Shown: positions 11,318 to 21,161 of the stretch, one piece after another
How the letters are laid out: each line of letters begins with the position of its first letter
Numbering within the stretch: the first letter of the stretch is position 1
Assembly: GCA_034096865.1 (NCBI GenBank)
Contig: JAWQFJ010001184.1
Location: forward strand, 10,001 to 57,500
Source of the DNA: Theodoxus fluviatilis
Lineage: Eukaryota > Mollusca > Gastropoda > Cycloneritida > Neritidae
Direction: 5' to 3'
DNA length: 47,500 bases
The notes under the pieces: generated by a model
Seen by the model: only the letters and a program-made list of their open reading frames with translations
Told to the model about the DNA's origin: nothing
Database searches by the model: none
Made by a program: the position numbers and the translations under genes

Positions 11318-11483
11318 AGGTCTTCAGAGACTACAGAGACGGATACAAGCCCTGGAAATGAGATGCTACCGCAAGATTCTGAACGTCTTATATAAAGACC
11401 ATGTCACAAATGAGGAAGCCAGCAACAGGATCAGGAGAGCATTTGGACATTACGAAAGAAGATTGATTACTGCAAGAAAAAAA
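11318..11483 (+). pseudogene. Inverted upstream segment of the same LINE
   Basis: The plus-strand frame reads RRIQALEMRCYRKILN, then YKDHVTNEEASNRIRRAFG and ends near LITARKK. In intact relatives this block lies directly before the RKLKWYGHV block, which here sits on the opposite strand at 11311-11034. The 3' end of this segment (about 11483) faces flanking DNA, while its 5' end faces the 5' end of the other segment. That arrangement is expected from twin-primed reverse transcription (5' inversion). The frame runs on into unrelated sequence and the (GA)n microsatellite; that extension is not part of the element. Confidence 0.8.
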
Positions 11484-11572
11484 GAGAGAAATAAACCCAC
11501 CCCATATCACCAACCCAACCACTGGCTCCAGCTCGAGACAAGAAGTCCTGCGGGGGTGCATGCGCGCGCACA

Positions 11573-11576
11573 CACA

Positions 11577-11640
<64 letters not shown>
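11573..11640. repeat. (CA)n then (GA)n microsatellite
   Basis: A few CA units followed by about 30 GA dinucleotides. Confidence 0.95.
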
Positions 11641-11646
<6 letters not shown>

Positions 11647-12120
11647 CCATGCCATGTGGCACCACTCCATGTTATCTACGAGTATTTCGAGACTGCAATT
11701 CTGCAAGAGGTAGTGCCAGATAGACCAGGCTGTCACTGAGTGATGGCGCCGATATTCCTCCCCCACCAGACACTCTCTGGAGCTGGGCATTCAGATGGAA
11801 GCCATCCCTTGCACCTAGCATTGCAGTGCACCGTCACCAATGGTGCAGCAACTCTTCAACGGAACGGAACGACGGACAAACAAACACAGTGTGGCAAAAT
11901 ATCTCATGCAAAAATCGTGCAACAATATCATCGAAAAAATCGAGCGAATTCGATCGTCCGAAAAAGACAAAACAAAAATCAAAAACAAAAAGTAATATTC
12001 GTGGAGTTTAGACTCAGATCGGTGTGTGTTGTCAGACGTATTTTCTATCTGGGCATTTGCCCGTGGACAGCAAAGTAGTGTGACGTCGTGTGAGGGAGTG
12101 ATCACGGCTCTCCCCGATCC

Positions 12121-12157
12121 TCACACACGACACACAGCTCACACACACGACACACAG

Positions 12158-12212
<55 letters not shown>
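12121..12212. repeat. (CA)n microsatellite with short duplicated lead
   Basis: ACGACACACAGCTCACACAC is duplicated at the start, followed by about 26 uninterrupted CA dinucleotides to 12212. Confidence 0.95.
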
Positions 12213-12213
<1 letters not shown>

Positions 12214-12317
12214 ACAGGATCAAACGATCAAAGCTTTGTAGATCCGGATGAGGACGAGGTGCCAAGCTGTTCCCCAGGTACGGCCAGCGCCTGACGCCCT
12301 GCAGACCCGGGGCTGAA

Positions 12318-12940
12318 CAGGAAGCATTTGTCCTGTGTCAGTGACGATTCCCCAGTCTGCATCACAGCAGCCTTTGTCCTGTGTCAGTGACAACTCCCCA
12401 GTCTCCATCACAGCAGTCTTTGTCCTGTGTCAGTGACGACTCCCCAGTCTCCATCACAGCAGCCCTTGTCCTGTGTCAGTGACGACTCCATCACAGCAGC
12501 CTATGCCCTGTGTCAGTGACGACTCCACAGTCTCCATCACAGCACCGGTGTCCTGTGTCAGTGACGACTCCCAAGTCTGCATCACAGCAGCCTTTGTCCT
12601 GTGTCAGTGACGACTCCCTAGTCTCCATCACAGCAGCCCTTGTCCTGTGTCAGTGACGATTCAATCACAGCAGTCTATGTCCTGTGTCAGTGACGACTCC
12701 CCAGTCTCCATCACAGCAGCCTTTGTCCTGTGTCAGTGACGACTCAATCACAGCAGCATTTGTCCTGTGTCAGTGACGACTCCCCAGTTCGCATCACAGC
12801 ACCTGTGTCCTGTGTCAGTGACGACTCCCCAGTCTGCATCACAGCAGCCTTTGTCCGGTGTCAGTGACGACTCCCCAGTCTGCATCACAGCAGCCTTTGT
12901 CCTGTGTCAGTGACGACTCCCCAGTCTCCATCACAGCAGC
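12318..12940. repeat. 46-bp minisatellite ending at the assembly gap
   Basis: Unit TTTGTCCTGTGTCAGTGACG + ACTCCCCAGTCTCCATCACA + GCAGCC, 46 bp, about 14 copies. Shortened units lack the CCCAGTCTC stretch (near 12480, 12660 and 12745), and T/G and C/G substitutions vary between units. The array runs directly into three Ns at 12941, so its true length is unknown. Confidence 0.95.
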
Positions 12941-12943
12941 NNN
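12941..12943. other. Assembly gap (NNN)
   Basis: Three ambiguous bases at the exact boundary between a 46-bp tandem array and the outer end of a 1.2-kb inverted repeat. Base composition visibly shifts to AT-rich on the right. The three Ns are probably a placeholder rather than a measured distance. Confidence 1.
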
Positions 12944-14143
12944 ATTAAAAACTCTTTCCGTACCCAGTTTTTACAGAACACACTATTTTTTTAACAGACA
13001 AAAACACACCCGGTAGTGCTCTTTTTTGAGTGTATTGTGCCTCATTTGGCATATCATTTTGAAGGAAAATGAATGCCCTACTTTAAAAAAAAAGTTATTT
13101 GCCTTTAGCAAGACTGAGAATGCATGCTTGAAATCACACACTTGTTTCAAAAACCAAGAAATAGGAGCATGCTGAATTTGAGCTTACCAAGCAATATCTG
13201 GCTGATCCTTTCCAGAATATAACCACACAATAATCATCCATTGGAAAATGTCCTGTCAAAATTTACAATAAATCTCTTTAACAGTTTTCTAGCGGTGACA
13301 TACAGAAGAGACGAACCGTCCATCACAATGACAGTCACTTCCACTGATATCACACACACTCTGAACTGCAATCTCGCTGCACAAATACACGTACTGACTA
13401 ACTGAGGGGTTTATGAATTCTTCACCAGCATCGATTGTAGATCTATTCATCTCCACTATCACTGTTCTCTCTCATGCATGAATCAATAATCAAGCGAGCA
13501 ATTTGAATTTCGGACGTATAACGACTAGGCCGCAGCGGCGCATAACTTCCGGGTTGTTCTTCAGACATCTCGATCAAAACAATTACAAGCAGACCACAAA
13601 AATCGCATTAGACGTTCATCTAATGTTGTGGGAGAGCTCTCTACTGCTGTAAAACCACATTGGGTCCGAGAGGGAACACTACAAAGTATGGATTCCGAAT
13701 ACACAAAGAAACGAAGCGAAGTAGCTTTCGCGCACAGCCACTCTGACACTTACCGATGTTGACGGCAATACAGGATCCTCAAATTTCATGTGATGCCGGG
13801 ATTTCCATCCTGAAACTCTTTAAAATCCAAAAAAGACACGCAACACGAAAGAAAACACAGACACTGTCACATTCACTAGCGAGTTTCGTCCAGTCTACAC
13901 TGAACAACTTCACCAAAATCTCCCCTAAAAACGCAAAAGTGTAACTTCAAACAAAAACAGCAACAAGTAACCAAACTGGAATGCAAATAAACTGGAAAAG
14001 ATAAACGTTGAAGGGTCCAAGATCACCACAAAATTTGCGCAGCTGAGTGCGAAATATTTTGCAAATGGCGGCTAAACAACGCGTTGCGTGGGTCACGTGA
14101 CGTCATCTCTTTTCAAGGCTCCTGATTGGAGCAATGGAATCCT
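12944..14143. repeat. Left arm of a large inverted repeat
   Basis: The reverse complement of 14410-15608. I compared the arms block by block and found them identical apart from one base: the left arm has AAATTT (around 13790) where the right arm has AAATT. The left arm begins at the first base after the gap, so it may be cut there. On its minus strand it repeats the candidate first exon of the right arm (ATG at 13808-13806), but the extra base shifts the frame, giving a TGA after nine codons. The pair is either a very recent palindrome or an assembly fold-back. Confidence 0.95.
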
Positions 14144-14409
14144 CTATCGACTAAGATAAGATGCTTCCAAAGTTGAAGGCACGGACTGACAGATTACCCG
14201 GGTTTCGCCGCTGGAAGTACTCGAGCAGACGAAACCACCACAGTCACGTGACACGAAGTGGCCAATCAGAAGCCGGTGACTCTGGGAGCGATAGCTGTCT
14301 TTAGCCGCAGGTGAACCGTAACGTCACATGACGAAGAACGGAACTATCTACTTCGCGCGTTCTGTGACGTATGTTATTCGGCAAATGCGGCGGGGAGGGT
14401 GAAAACGGT
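14144..14409. other. 266-bp spacer of the inverted repeat
   Basis: Unique sequence between the arms. It contains GTCACGTGAC (an E-box palindrome), GGCCAATCAG (a CCAAT box) and several CpGs, but no open frame. If the palindrome is real, this spacer would be a shared upstream region for two divergent promoters. Confidence 0.8.
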
Positions 14410-14526
14410 AGGATTCCATTGCTCCAATCAGGAGCCTTGAAAAGAGATGACGTCACGTGACCCACGCAACGCGTTGTTTAGCCGCCATTTGCAAAATATT
14501 TCGCACTCAGCTGCGCAAATTTTGTG
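14410..14526 (+). promoter_or_regulatory. Promoter-like block: CCAAT, CRE, E-box, YY1-like
   Basis: In order: CCAATCAGG (14424-14432, a CCAAT box), TGACGTCA (14448-14455, a perfect CRE/ATF palindrome) overlapping CACGTG (14454-14459, E-box), then GCCGCCATTTG (YY1-like), followed by an AT-rich stretch. This lies about 220-300 bp upstream of a start codon at 14745 that is followed by a good splice donor. Site identities are consensus matches by eye. Use as a promoter is inference, supported by a second diverged copy of the block at 10192-10277. Confidence 0.55.
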
Positions 14527-14744
14527 GTGATCTTGGACCCTTCAACGTTTATCTTTTCCAGTTTATTTGCATTCCAGTTTGGTTACTTGTTGCTGTTTTT
14601 GTTTGAAGTTACACTTTTGCGTTTTTAGGGGAGATTTTGGTGAAGTTGTTCAGTGTAGACTGGACGAAACTCGCTAGTGAATGTGACAGTGTCTGTGTTT
14701 TCTTTCGTGTTGCGTGTCTTTTTTGGATTTTAAAGAGTTTCAGG

Positions 14745-14798
14745 ATGGAAATCCCGGCATCACATGAAATTGAGGATCCTGTATTGCCGTCAACATCG
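14745..14798 (+). CDS. Candidate gene, exon 1 (start codon to donor)
   Basis: ATG at 14745 opens 18 codons (MEIPASHEIEDPVLPSTS) and runs in phase 0 to a strong donor, TCG|GTAAGTG, at 14799. Upstream within 300 bp lies a CRE/E-box/CCAAT block. The exon joins in frame to 15623-15731. The mirrored copy on the minus strand (13808 to about 13754) carries a one-base insertion and a premature stop. No family is recognised. Because the exon is so short, support rests on the donor, the phase agreement with the next exons and the promoter context. Confidence 0.45.
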
Positions 14799-15622
14799 GT
14801 AAGTGTCAGAGTGGCTGTGCGCGAAAGCTACTTCGCTTCGTTTCTTTGTGTATTCGGAATCCATACTTTGTAGTGTTCCCTCTCGGACCCAATGTGGTTT
14901 TACAGCAGTAGAGAGCTCTCCCACAACATTAGATGAACGTCTAATGCGATTTTTGTGGTCTGCTTGTAATTGTTTTGATCGAGATGTCTGAAGAACAACC
15001 CGGAAGTTATGCGCCGCTGCGGCCTAGTCGTTATACGTCCGAAATTCAAATTGCTCGCTTGATTATTGATTCATGCATGAGAGAGAACAGTGATAGTGGA
15101 GATGAATAGATCTACAATCGATGCTGGTGAAGAATTCATAAACCCCTCAGTTAGTCAGTACGTGTATTTGTGCAGCGAGATTGCAGTTCAGAGTGTGTGT
15201 GATATCAGTGGAAGTGACTGTCATTGTGATGGACGGTTCGTCTCTTCTGTATGTCACCGCTAGAAAACTGTTAAAGAGATTTATTGTAAATTTTGACAGG
15301 ACATTTTCCAATGGATGATTATTGTGTGGTTATATTCTGGAAAGGATCAGCCAGATATTGCTTGGTAAGCTCAAATTCAGCATGCTCCTATTTCTTGGTT
15401 TTTGAAACAAGTGTGTGATTTCAAGCATGCATTCTCAGTCTTGCTAAAGGCAAATAACTTTTTTTTTAAAGTAGGGCATTCATTTTCCTTCAAAATGATA
15501 TGCCAAATGAGGCACAATACACTCAAAAAAGAGCACTACCGGGTGTGTTTTTGTCTGTTAAAAAAATAGTGTGTTCTGTAAAAACTGGGTACGGAAAGAG
15601 TTTTTAATAATTGTTTTTTCAG

Positions 15623-15731
15623 TCATGCCTACGTTCCATCCCAGCACCAGCCTCAACCCGTTCGGAGCTCAGGACCACGCCCTTCAGTGCAGTCCACCAC
15701 AACTACGCGTGCATGACTAGTGGAAGTACTA
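15623..15731 (+). CDS. Candidate gene, exon 2
   Basis: The acceptor TTGTTTTTTCAG (AG 15621-15622) is excellent, and the donor A|GTAAGTGT (GT 15732-15733) is excellent. The 109-nt exon is open in the phase set by exon 1 and reads SCLRSIPAPASTRSELRTT, then PFSAVHHNYACMTSGST, leaving one base for the next codon. It lies just outside the inverted repeat, so the left arm has no visible counterpart. Product unknown; the segment looks low in structure (Ser/Thr/Pro-rich). Confidence 0.5.
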
Positions 15732-15739
15732 GTAAGTGT

Positions 15740-17106
15740 CAAGTATCTTTGCTTTTAAACACAATTTTATTCCCACACCCCCACAGACAGGCACTAGACT
15801 AGCAATGCCAACGCCCTCTTTGCGCTACTAGCCAAACTGCACAGTACACTACCACTTCACTTTCAAGGCTAATTGTGGTCAATCCGCAAAATATTATATA
15901 TAATTATAGGAATGAAAGTTGTTAATAAAGGTTTGAAGAATATGTGTACAGAGTTAGAATTTTGTGTCTTTTGAACTTTTTGCGAAAATACAAGTTGTTT
16001 GTGAAAATCGGGTGTTTCTCGCAGCGTGCCTGCCGTGGCACGGGCACAGACGCGTTTTCCAAATCGGGTTACTATTTGTAAATCTCGTGCATCGCTCTTT
16101 CTGATTGGATAGCTTTCATACTTGGCAACCAATGAGAGCAAAGATTGCTCTTTCGTTCGGTGTTTGTACGAACTTCCTGTCTATCTGCAAACCCGCGCTA
16201 TTGAGATAAGTTTGACAGTGATCCTTTTCTTCTTAAAAATTTGCTCAGTTAATCTAATCTGATCAAATTCGTACGTGCATATTTTAAATTCCTCAAGATT
16301 TCCTCTTTTAAATGGTGTATTTGGTTTCCTATGTGTGTTAAATATGACGCTGCACCGTGCATTTTCCTGAGGTACCCCATCGAAATTTTTCAGTCAGATT
16401 TACGATCAATGACCGACAGTCCGTACCGTCTGCTTGCGTGCGGCAATGGTCATTTTAACTGCTTCATAGTTGGTTTGGTCAGGCTTTTTACAAAGCAATG
16501 ACGTTTTGATTTATTCCAGCAATACCTAGATGCTTTAGCGATAAACTTTCTGTATGTGATTCCGTGAGATTGAAATGAAAACTTACAAAAAGCAATCAAT
16601 GATCACAAGTTGGAAAAATGTCGGTCATTGCCGACTAGGCTTACTGGGCTAGTCCACTGTTGCGGCACCCCTCTCGCTCAAACTATTTTTAGAATGACGT
16701 TGTCTCTCAACCGCTGCTCAGCAGTTTGGAATGCTCTCGCAGGGGGTGTTGGGTATCTGTATAGGGTCAAGAGTATGCAGGTGCTGAGTACGCAGATTTC
16801 ACTACCCTACCTCAAAACAGAGCCTCTTTCTCCTCACACTGTCAACTCACACAATTCAAACTTGTTTCATATTGTTGACAAAAGATCGATGTTTCTGCAC
16901 GTGTCTGATGCTTAATAAATCTTCTTCAACTTTGATGTTTTTCATGTTTTGCACGAAAGATTGAATGCTGTCAGTGAGAGAAAGTGTGACATGAAACTTG
17001 GCTGCGGTGTAAAGTTAAGACGAATGCTAACCTCTAATTTGACTAACAATTATGGTTTTATTTCATTTCTTCTTGACCTAGGAGCAAAAATATCATTAAT
17101 ACTTGG

Positions 17107-17173
<67 letters not shown>

Positions 17174-18410
17174 TGTGTGTGTGTGATGGATGGGACACAG
17201 ACTCTTTCATATCGCATTTCCAAAAGTATCACATGCAGCCATTCTGAGAATCAAACCAGTGGTTTCAGCCATACATCAACATGGAATTCTTTATTCAACA
17301 GGAGTCCCAGTCCCAAGAACATTATTGAGCTCTTGACTAGTGATTGATGTAAATTATGGCTAAACTGCACAGTGTGAAAAACGAAAAGCAGAAATTTGTG
17401 GTATAACGTTACGTAAACAAGTCTTCAATGCAAAAGTCTGTACATATTATTCTATAGTTTGGCTTGTTTTGCTGTAGCAGTTGATCAATATAGCAATTGA
17501 TCAATAAAATTAAGTAAGAACAAAATAGCTGTGAATTATTGTTTGAATGCTTGTGTAGGTCTGAACGTTCACCTCTCGTCTTATACTTTAACATGTATTC
17601 TCTTATATTAATCAGACCAGCACCAGAGAAGCACATGAAATCACATGGAATTCTTTAAACTCAATAGGAACTTCAATTTACATCTAAATACAGTTTAAAT
17701 TTCTGAAATCGGATCATATTTAGCAAAGTTTTGCTTGATTTAATTTTCGGCCAATCAGAGCCCATCTAATTAATTATGCAAATGAGTAAACATAATTCAT
17801 CATTCTTTGTGAGTTGTTTTCTTGTATAATATCAATCTATACAGTTATAATGTAAATTATATGGAGGAATACCTTAACATTCACTGAGTTTTATTAAAAC
17901 AAATAGCGAAAAAGTATAAATTATGTAACTGTATGCAAATTAGTCGACAAAAATCGCGTCAAAGACAATTTTTGATGACGCCAAAGAATTCGGCATGTGT
18001 TTTTTTAGTAATTTGGAAAGTTTCATTAAGATATTTCTATTATTGTAAGAACTATGCTGAAATAAGTATAATTTCAGTGATCAGGCCGGTGCCATCCCAA
18101 ATCTGGGGGTCTTAACAAATCTTACTAAATATTTTCGACATTAGATTGACCATAACTTTGGTTCTACTCATCGGATTTCAAAAATTTAAATTGCATTTTA
18201 ATCAGATCAGTGAGCACTACAATTATATCTATACATTGAAATCATGTTGTAAAGTTTAAAAAATGGTCTGGCATTGCTAACTAGACACACAATTTTGCAG
18301 ACTACCAAACTTGACTCTGCTTTTGAAAGTAACATATTCCCCTTGTTTCTAGTGGTCTCGCTGCATGATTCAGTCGTAAAAACTAAATGCAAGTGGATTT
18401 TATCATGTTT
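15740..18410. other. AT-rich intron-like stretch
   Basis: Low-complexity, AT-rich DNA with no convincing exon. A 101-aa plus-strand frame at 16610-16915, followed by AATAAA (16913-16918), is noted but lacks a recognisable domain. A (GT)n(GA)n(GT)n block lies at 17107-17185. CCAAT/ATTGG boxes near 16102 and 16130 and at about 17750 are isolated. Consistent with a long intron between candidate exons 2 and 3. Confidence 0.5.
17107..17185. repeat. (GT)n(GA)n(GT)n microsatellite
   Basis: GT, about 25 GA, then GT again. The result is nearly symmetrical. Confidence 0.95.
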
Positions 18411-18425
18411 ATGTACCAGCGCAAA

Positions 18426-18520
18426 TTGCGTAGTGGTTAGTGGGAGGGATTGTGGTTTGAAAGTTGTGGGTTCAAACCCCGGCATTGCCATAGCAGGATT
18501 TTATGGCTCCAACTAGATGC
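18426..18520 (+). repeat. tRNA-derived SINE-like sequence
   Basis: TTGCGTAGTGG (18426-18436) fits the RNA polymerase III A box, and GGTTCAAACCC (18469-18479) fits the B box, about 33 bp apart, as in tRNA-derived SINE heads. The sequence does not fold into a convincing tRNA at the acceptor stem. A separate head of the same style is at 19237. Confidence 0.6.
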
Positions 18521-18819
18521 TGCCTGTGGTGGGTTTGCTTAGGGCCAAATGCCAAATTCATAGCCACGCAACAGAGTATCATTAACGGTGTAAATGCGAG
18601 ATTGAGGGCTTTATTCATGCAAGTGTAGAAAAGTTCTGTGATTGGCAGAGTGTGACTGCCACATAGTCTCAATCTGCAATGGAACCCTGTAGCATCATGA
18701 AAACATCCTCCTCATCCCCGTGTAATGATACTAAATTTATATAATAAAAAGGGTGTTTAAAGGTTGCACAACAGCAATATCAACAACATGAAAAGAAAAA
18801 AAATGTTCATGTGGATTAG

Positions 18820-19059
18820 GTCGAGCACTGGTGGAGGGTGTGTGGAGGTGCCTGCCAGCCGCGCACCTTTTGAAGCAGCATGAAGAGGACCTGTTCACCA
18901 GTGGAGTCATCGGAGAAAACGGGTCATCCCTAGCATCCCTGGAGAAGCGACTGCTGGATCTTGGACGTACTGGAGCTTGTCACGGACTACTTCTCATCAC
19001 TCTGTTCCAGCACAGTGATTTCAGCATGGCGAGGGTGGTCACGCATGGATGTCTGCAAG
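18820..19059 (+). CDS. Candidate gene, exon 3
   Basis: The open frame is entered after an AG at 18818-18819 with the two bases needed to complete the codon left by exon 2. It then reads LVEGVWRCLPAAHLLKQHEE, SGVIGENGSSLASLEKRLL and GLLLITLFQHSDFSMARVV, and leaves at CTGCAAG|GTATTG (GT 19060-19061), one base over. The composition (Leu-rich, mixed charge) is protein-like and much better than any other frame. The weak point is the acceptor, which has a purine-rich rather than pyrimidine-rich lead. No family is recognised. Confidence 0.4.
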
Positions 19060-19236
19060 GTATTGTCTAATTTTGATTATGATGCCCAATTCTACAAGTA
19101 GTGATTTTAGGGATGTGATGCAGTTTGCTCTTTGCCACCCTACTCTCCAACCACTGGAACTCACTTGATCCCATTCACCCAGAGGTTGCAAAATTAGCCG
19201 AATCGGCGTCACACCACAGACCACAGAGAGTGTCCA

Positions 19237-19301
19237 TGGCGCAGTGGTCTAGAGTTCCTGTGTGCAATGCCTGTGAAAGTGACAGTTGTGGGTTCGCTGC
19301 C
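19237..19301 (+). repeat. tRNA-derived SINE-like head
   Basis: TGGCGCAGTGG (19237-19247, A box) and GGTTCGCTGCC (19291-19301, B box-like) at typical spacing. It lies in the interval between candidate exons 3 and 4. Confidence 0.55.
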
Positions 19302-20042
19302 ACTCTTTGGCTTATATTTTTGGCTTGATGTTAGCAGGTTTGAGGCACCTGCAATGGGGATACAATCCTACTTTTTTAATGAGTGTAAACAAGGTTTAAA
19401 TGAGGTCTAGTTTGTGATGCATGCATTTCATCTAGCACAGACGTAAAAGATTCTGACGCTGTCATCTGAAACAGGGCAGTGCCGGCTACAGGAACAAAAG
19501 TTCCACTTTAAAGCACGCACAGGGTTCAGCCTGGCACCAAAAAAGTATGGGTCATTGGACACCTCAGACCAAATTTCAGTTGGCCATGATTTTTTTGGCA
19601 ACTTGTGAATGAACATGCTTGAAGAATGTACTTGCGTCCAGCTCCAAACGGTGACATTATATCGGGGCCACCCCTCACACTAACCTGCACAGGATTACAA
19701 GCGGCAGTAGATTGAGGTGTAGAGCCTAGTCTGCCCAGACTCAAGTTTTCGTACTTTTTATAACCTCAAACACAAAGGAAAATGTGAATGTCTTCGATAT
19801 AGTGCACTGTAAATGTGGTGGCCCGCGCACTAGTACTGAAGGTTGGTGTGTCAGCGGGCCTACGACAAACATTTTCGATCGGTCGTTTTTCAATGTGTCA
19901 ATGTCGCAGGGTGCACTAGTAGACTGATCCCTGCCCGAAGACGGAATGTGATAACCAAAATATGTGTGGGAACTTGAAAGCGGTCACATTCGCGTCATGC
20001 GACAGAGACCAAGGGCTGACAAGAGTTCTACTGCCCTTGCAG

Positions 20043-20220
20043 ACAGACAGACTGATGTGTGGTGGTCAAGGTGGATGCTGACGTCATCAGTGTCCAAGAC
20101 AACATTGGGTACCACTGTCCAAGAAGACAACGGATACTGGTTGACCTTAGACTGGTCATTGGAGTGGACACATCATATACGATGGGCTAATCTTATGTGA
20201 TGTCCAGATGATGCAATGCA
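20043..20220 (+). CDS. Candidate gene, exon 4 (contains an in-frame stop)
   Basis: The acceptor CTACTGCCCTTGCAG (AG 20041-20042) leads into a segment that, in the phase left by exon 3, reads DVWWSRWMLTSSVSKTT and then DNGYWLTLDWSLEWTHHIRW before TGA at 20198-20200. A very strong donor GTAAGTAT follows at 20221. The stop upstream of a good donor means that the frame is wrong, that the exon carries the end of the protein plus 3' UTR, or that this is a non-coding exon. Evidence is splice-site quality only. Confidence 0.25.
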
Positions 20221-20263
20221 GTAAGTATTTGTTCGTTCATTAATCAATCCATTTACTTATCCA

Positions 20264-21120
20264 TTTTTGACTCACATGCGAAGCAAAAGTGAGTCTATGT
20301 ACTCAGCCGTGTCGTCCGTCCGTCCGTCCGGGCGTCCGTCCAGGCGTAAAAAACTTAAACGTTGGATTTTTCTCGGAGACTATTAAGTCTATCAACACCA
20401 AATGTGGCATTATGGTGTATGATGACAAGGCCTCAAAAAACATACATAGTGACTTGATTTTGCTTCAAGGTCAAGGTCACAGGAGCCATAAATGTGGTCT
20501 CAAAAACAGTCATTTTTCACATTTTCCCAATTTTCTCCCACGTTATTGAGAATGGCGACCTTAGCTACAAGTGGTATATAGGTCACAGCAAGCCCTATCT
20601 TTTGATACCAGTTTGGTTGACCTTGCGTCAAGGTCAAGGTCACAGAAGCTCTTCAAAGTTGGAGTGTATACATATTTTGAAGTGACCTTGACCCTGAACT
20701 ATGGAAGATAACTGTTTCAAACTTAATAATTATGTGGAGCACATGTTATACTTTCATCATGAGACACATTTGGTCACATATCATCAAGGTCAAGGTCACT
20801 TTGACCCTTATGAAATGTGACCAAAATGGGGTAGTGAACCACTAAAAGTGACTATATCTCATGGTAGAAAGTGCCAATAAGCACCATTGTGCTTCCTATG
20901 TCTTGAATTAACAGCTTTGTGTTGCATGACCTTGGATGACCTTGACCTTGGGTTAAGGTCACATGTGTTTTGGTAGGAAAAATGTGTAAAGCATTTCTTT
21001 GTGTATGATGTCATTGGTAGGTTTAGTTGTTTGACCTTGACCTTTAAGGTCACCTGAAGGTCAAGGTCATATAAAGGTCAAGGTCAAGCATGTGAGTCGT
21101 ATGGGCTTTGCCCTTCTTGT
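20264..21120 (+). mobile_element. Dispersed ACTCACATGC / AGGTCA-rich repeat, copy 1
   Basis: Begins TTTTTGACTCACATGCGAAG and ends GGGCTTTGCCCTTCTTGT. The 11-bp GACTCACATGC at 20269-20279 is inverted as GCATGTGAGTC at 21088-21098, and GACTCAC/GTGAGTC also form a small hairpin at the 5' end. A CCGT tetramer tract follows, then many AAGGTCAAGGTCA blocks on both strands. No open frame of transposase size, so it is non-autonomous. A second full copy follows after about 40 bp, and a 3'-end remnant is at 27372. The superfamily cannot be named from this. Confidence 0.85.
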
Positions 21121-21161
21121 TTAAATTTCTACTGGAAGTGAAATGTGCAAATTGTCACTCA

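Larger units (their letters stand above)
14410..15608. repeat. Right arm of the large inverted repeat
   Basis: Reverse-complement partner of 12944-14143 (1199 versus 1200 bp). It carries the promoter-like block, candidate exon 1 (ATG at 14745, donor at 14799) and most of the following intron. The arm ends 14 bp before the first base of candidate exon 2, within the region leading to its polypyrimidine tract. Confidence 0.95.

Noticed and set aside
13561..14991. Two identical 62-aa frames on opposite strands
   Set aside because: They are the same intronic sequence read from both arms of the inverted repeat, not a conserved protein.
16610..16915. Gene ending at AATAAA (101-aa frame)
   Set aside because: No recognisable domain, no splice or promoter support, AT-rich surroundings; AATAAA is expected by chance here.
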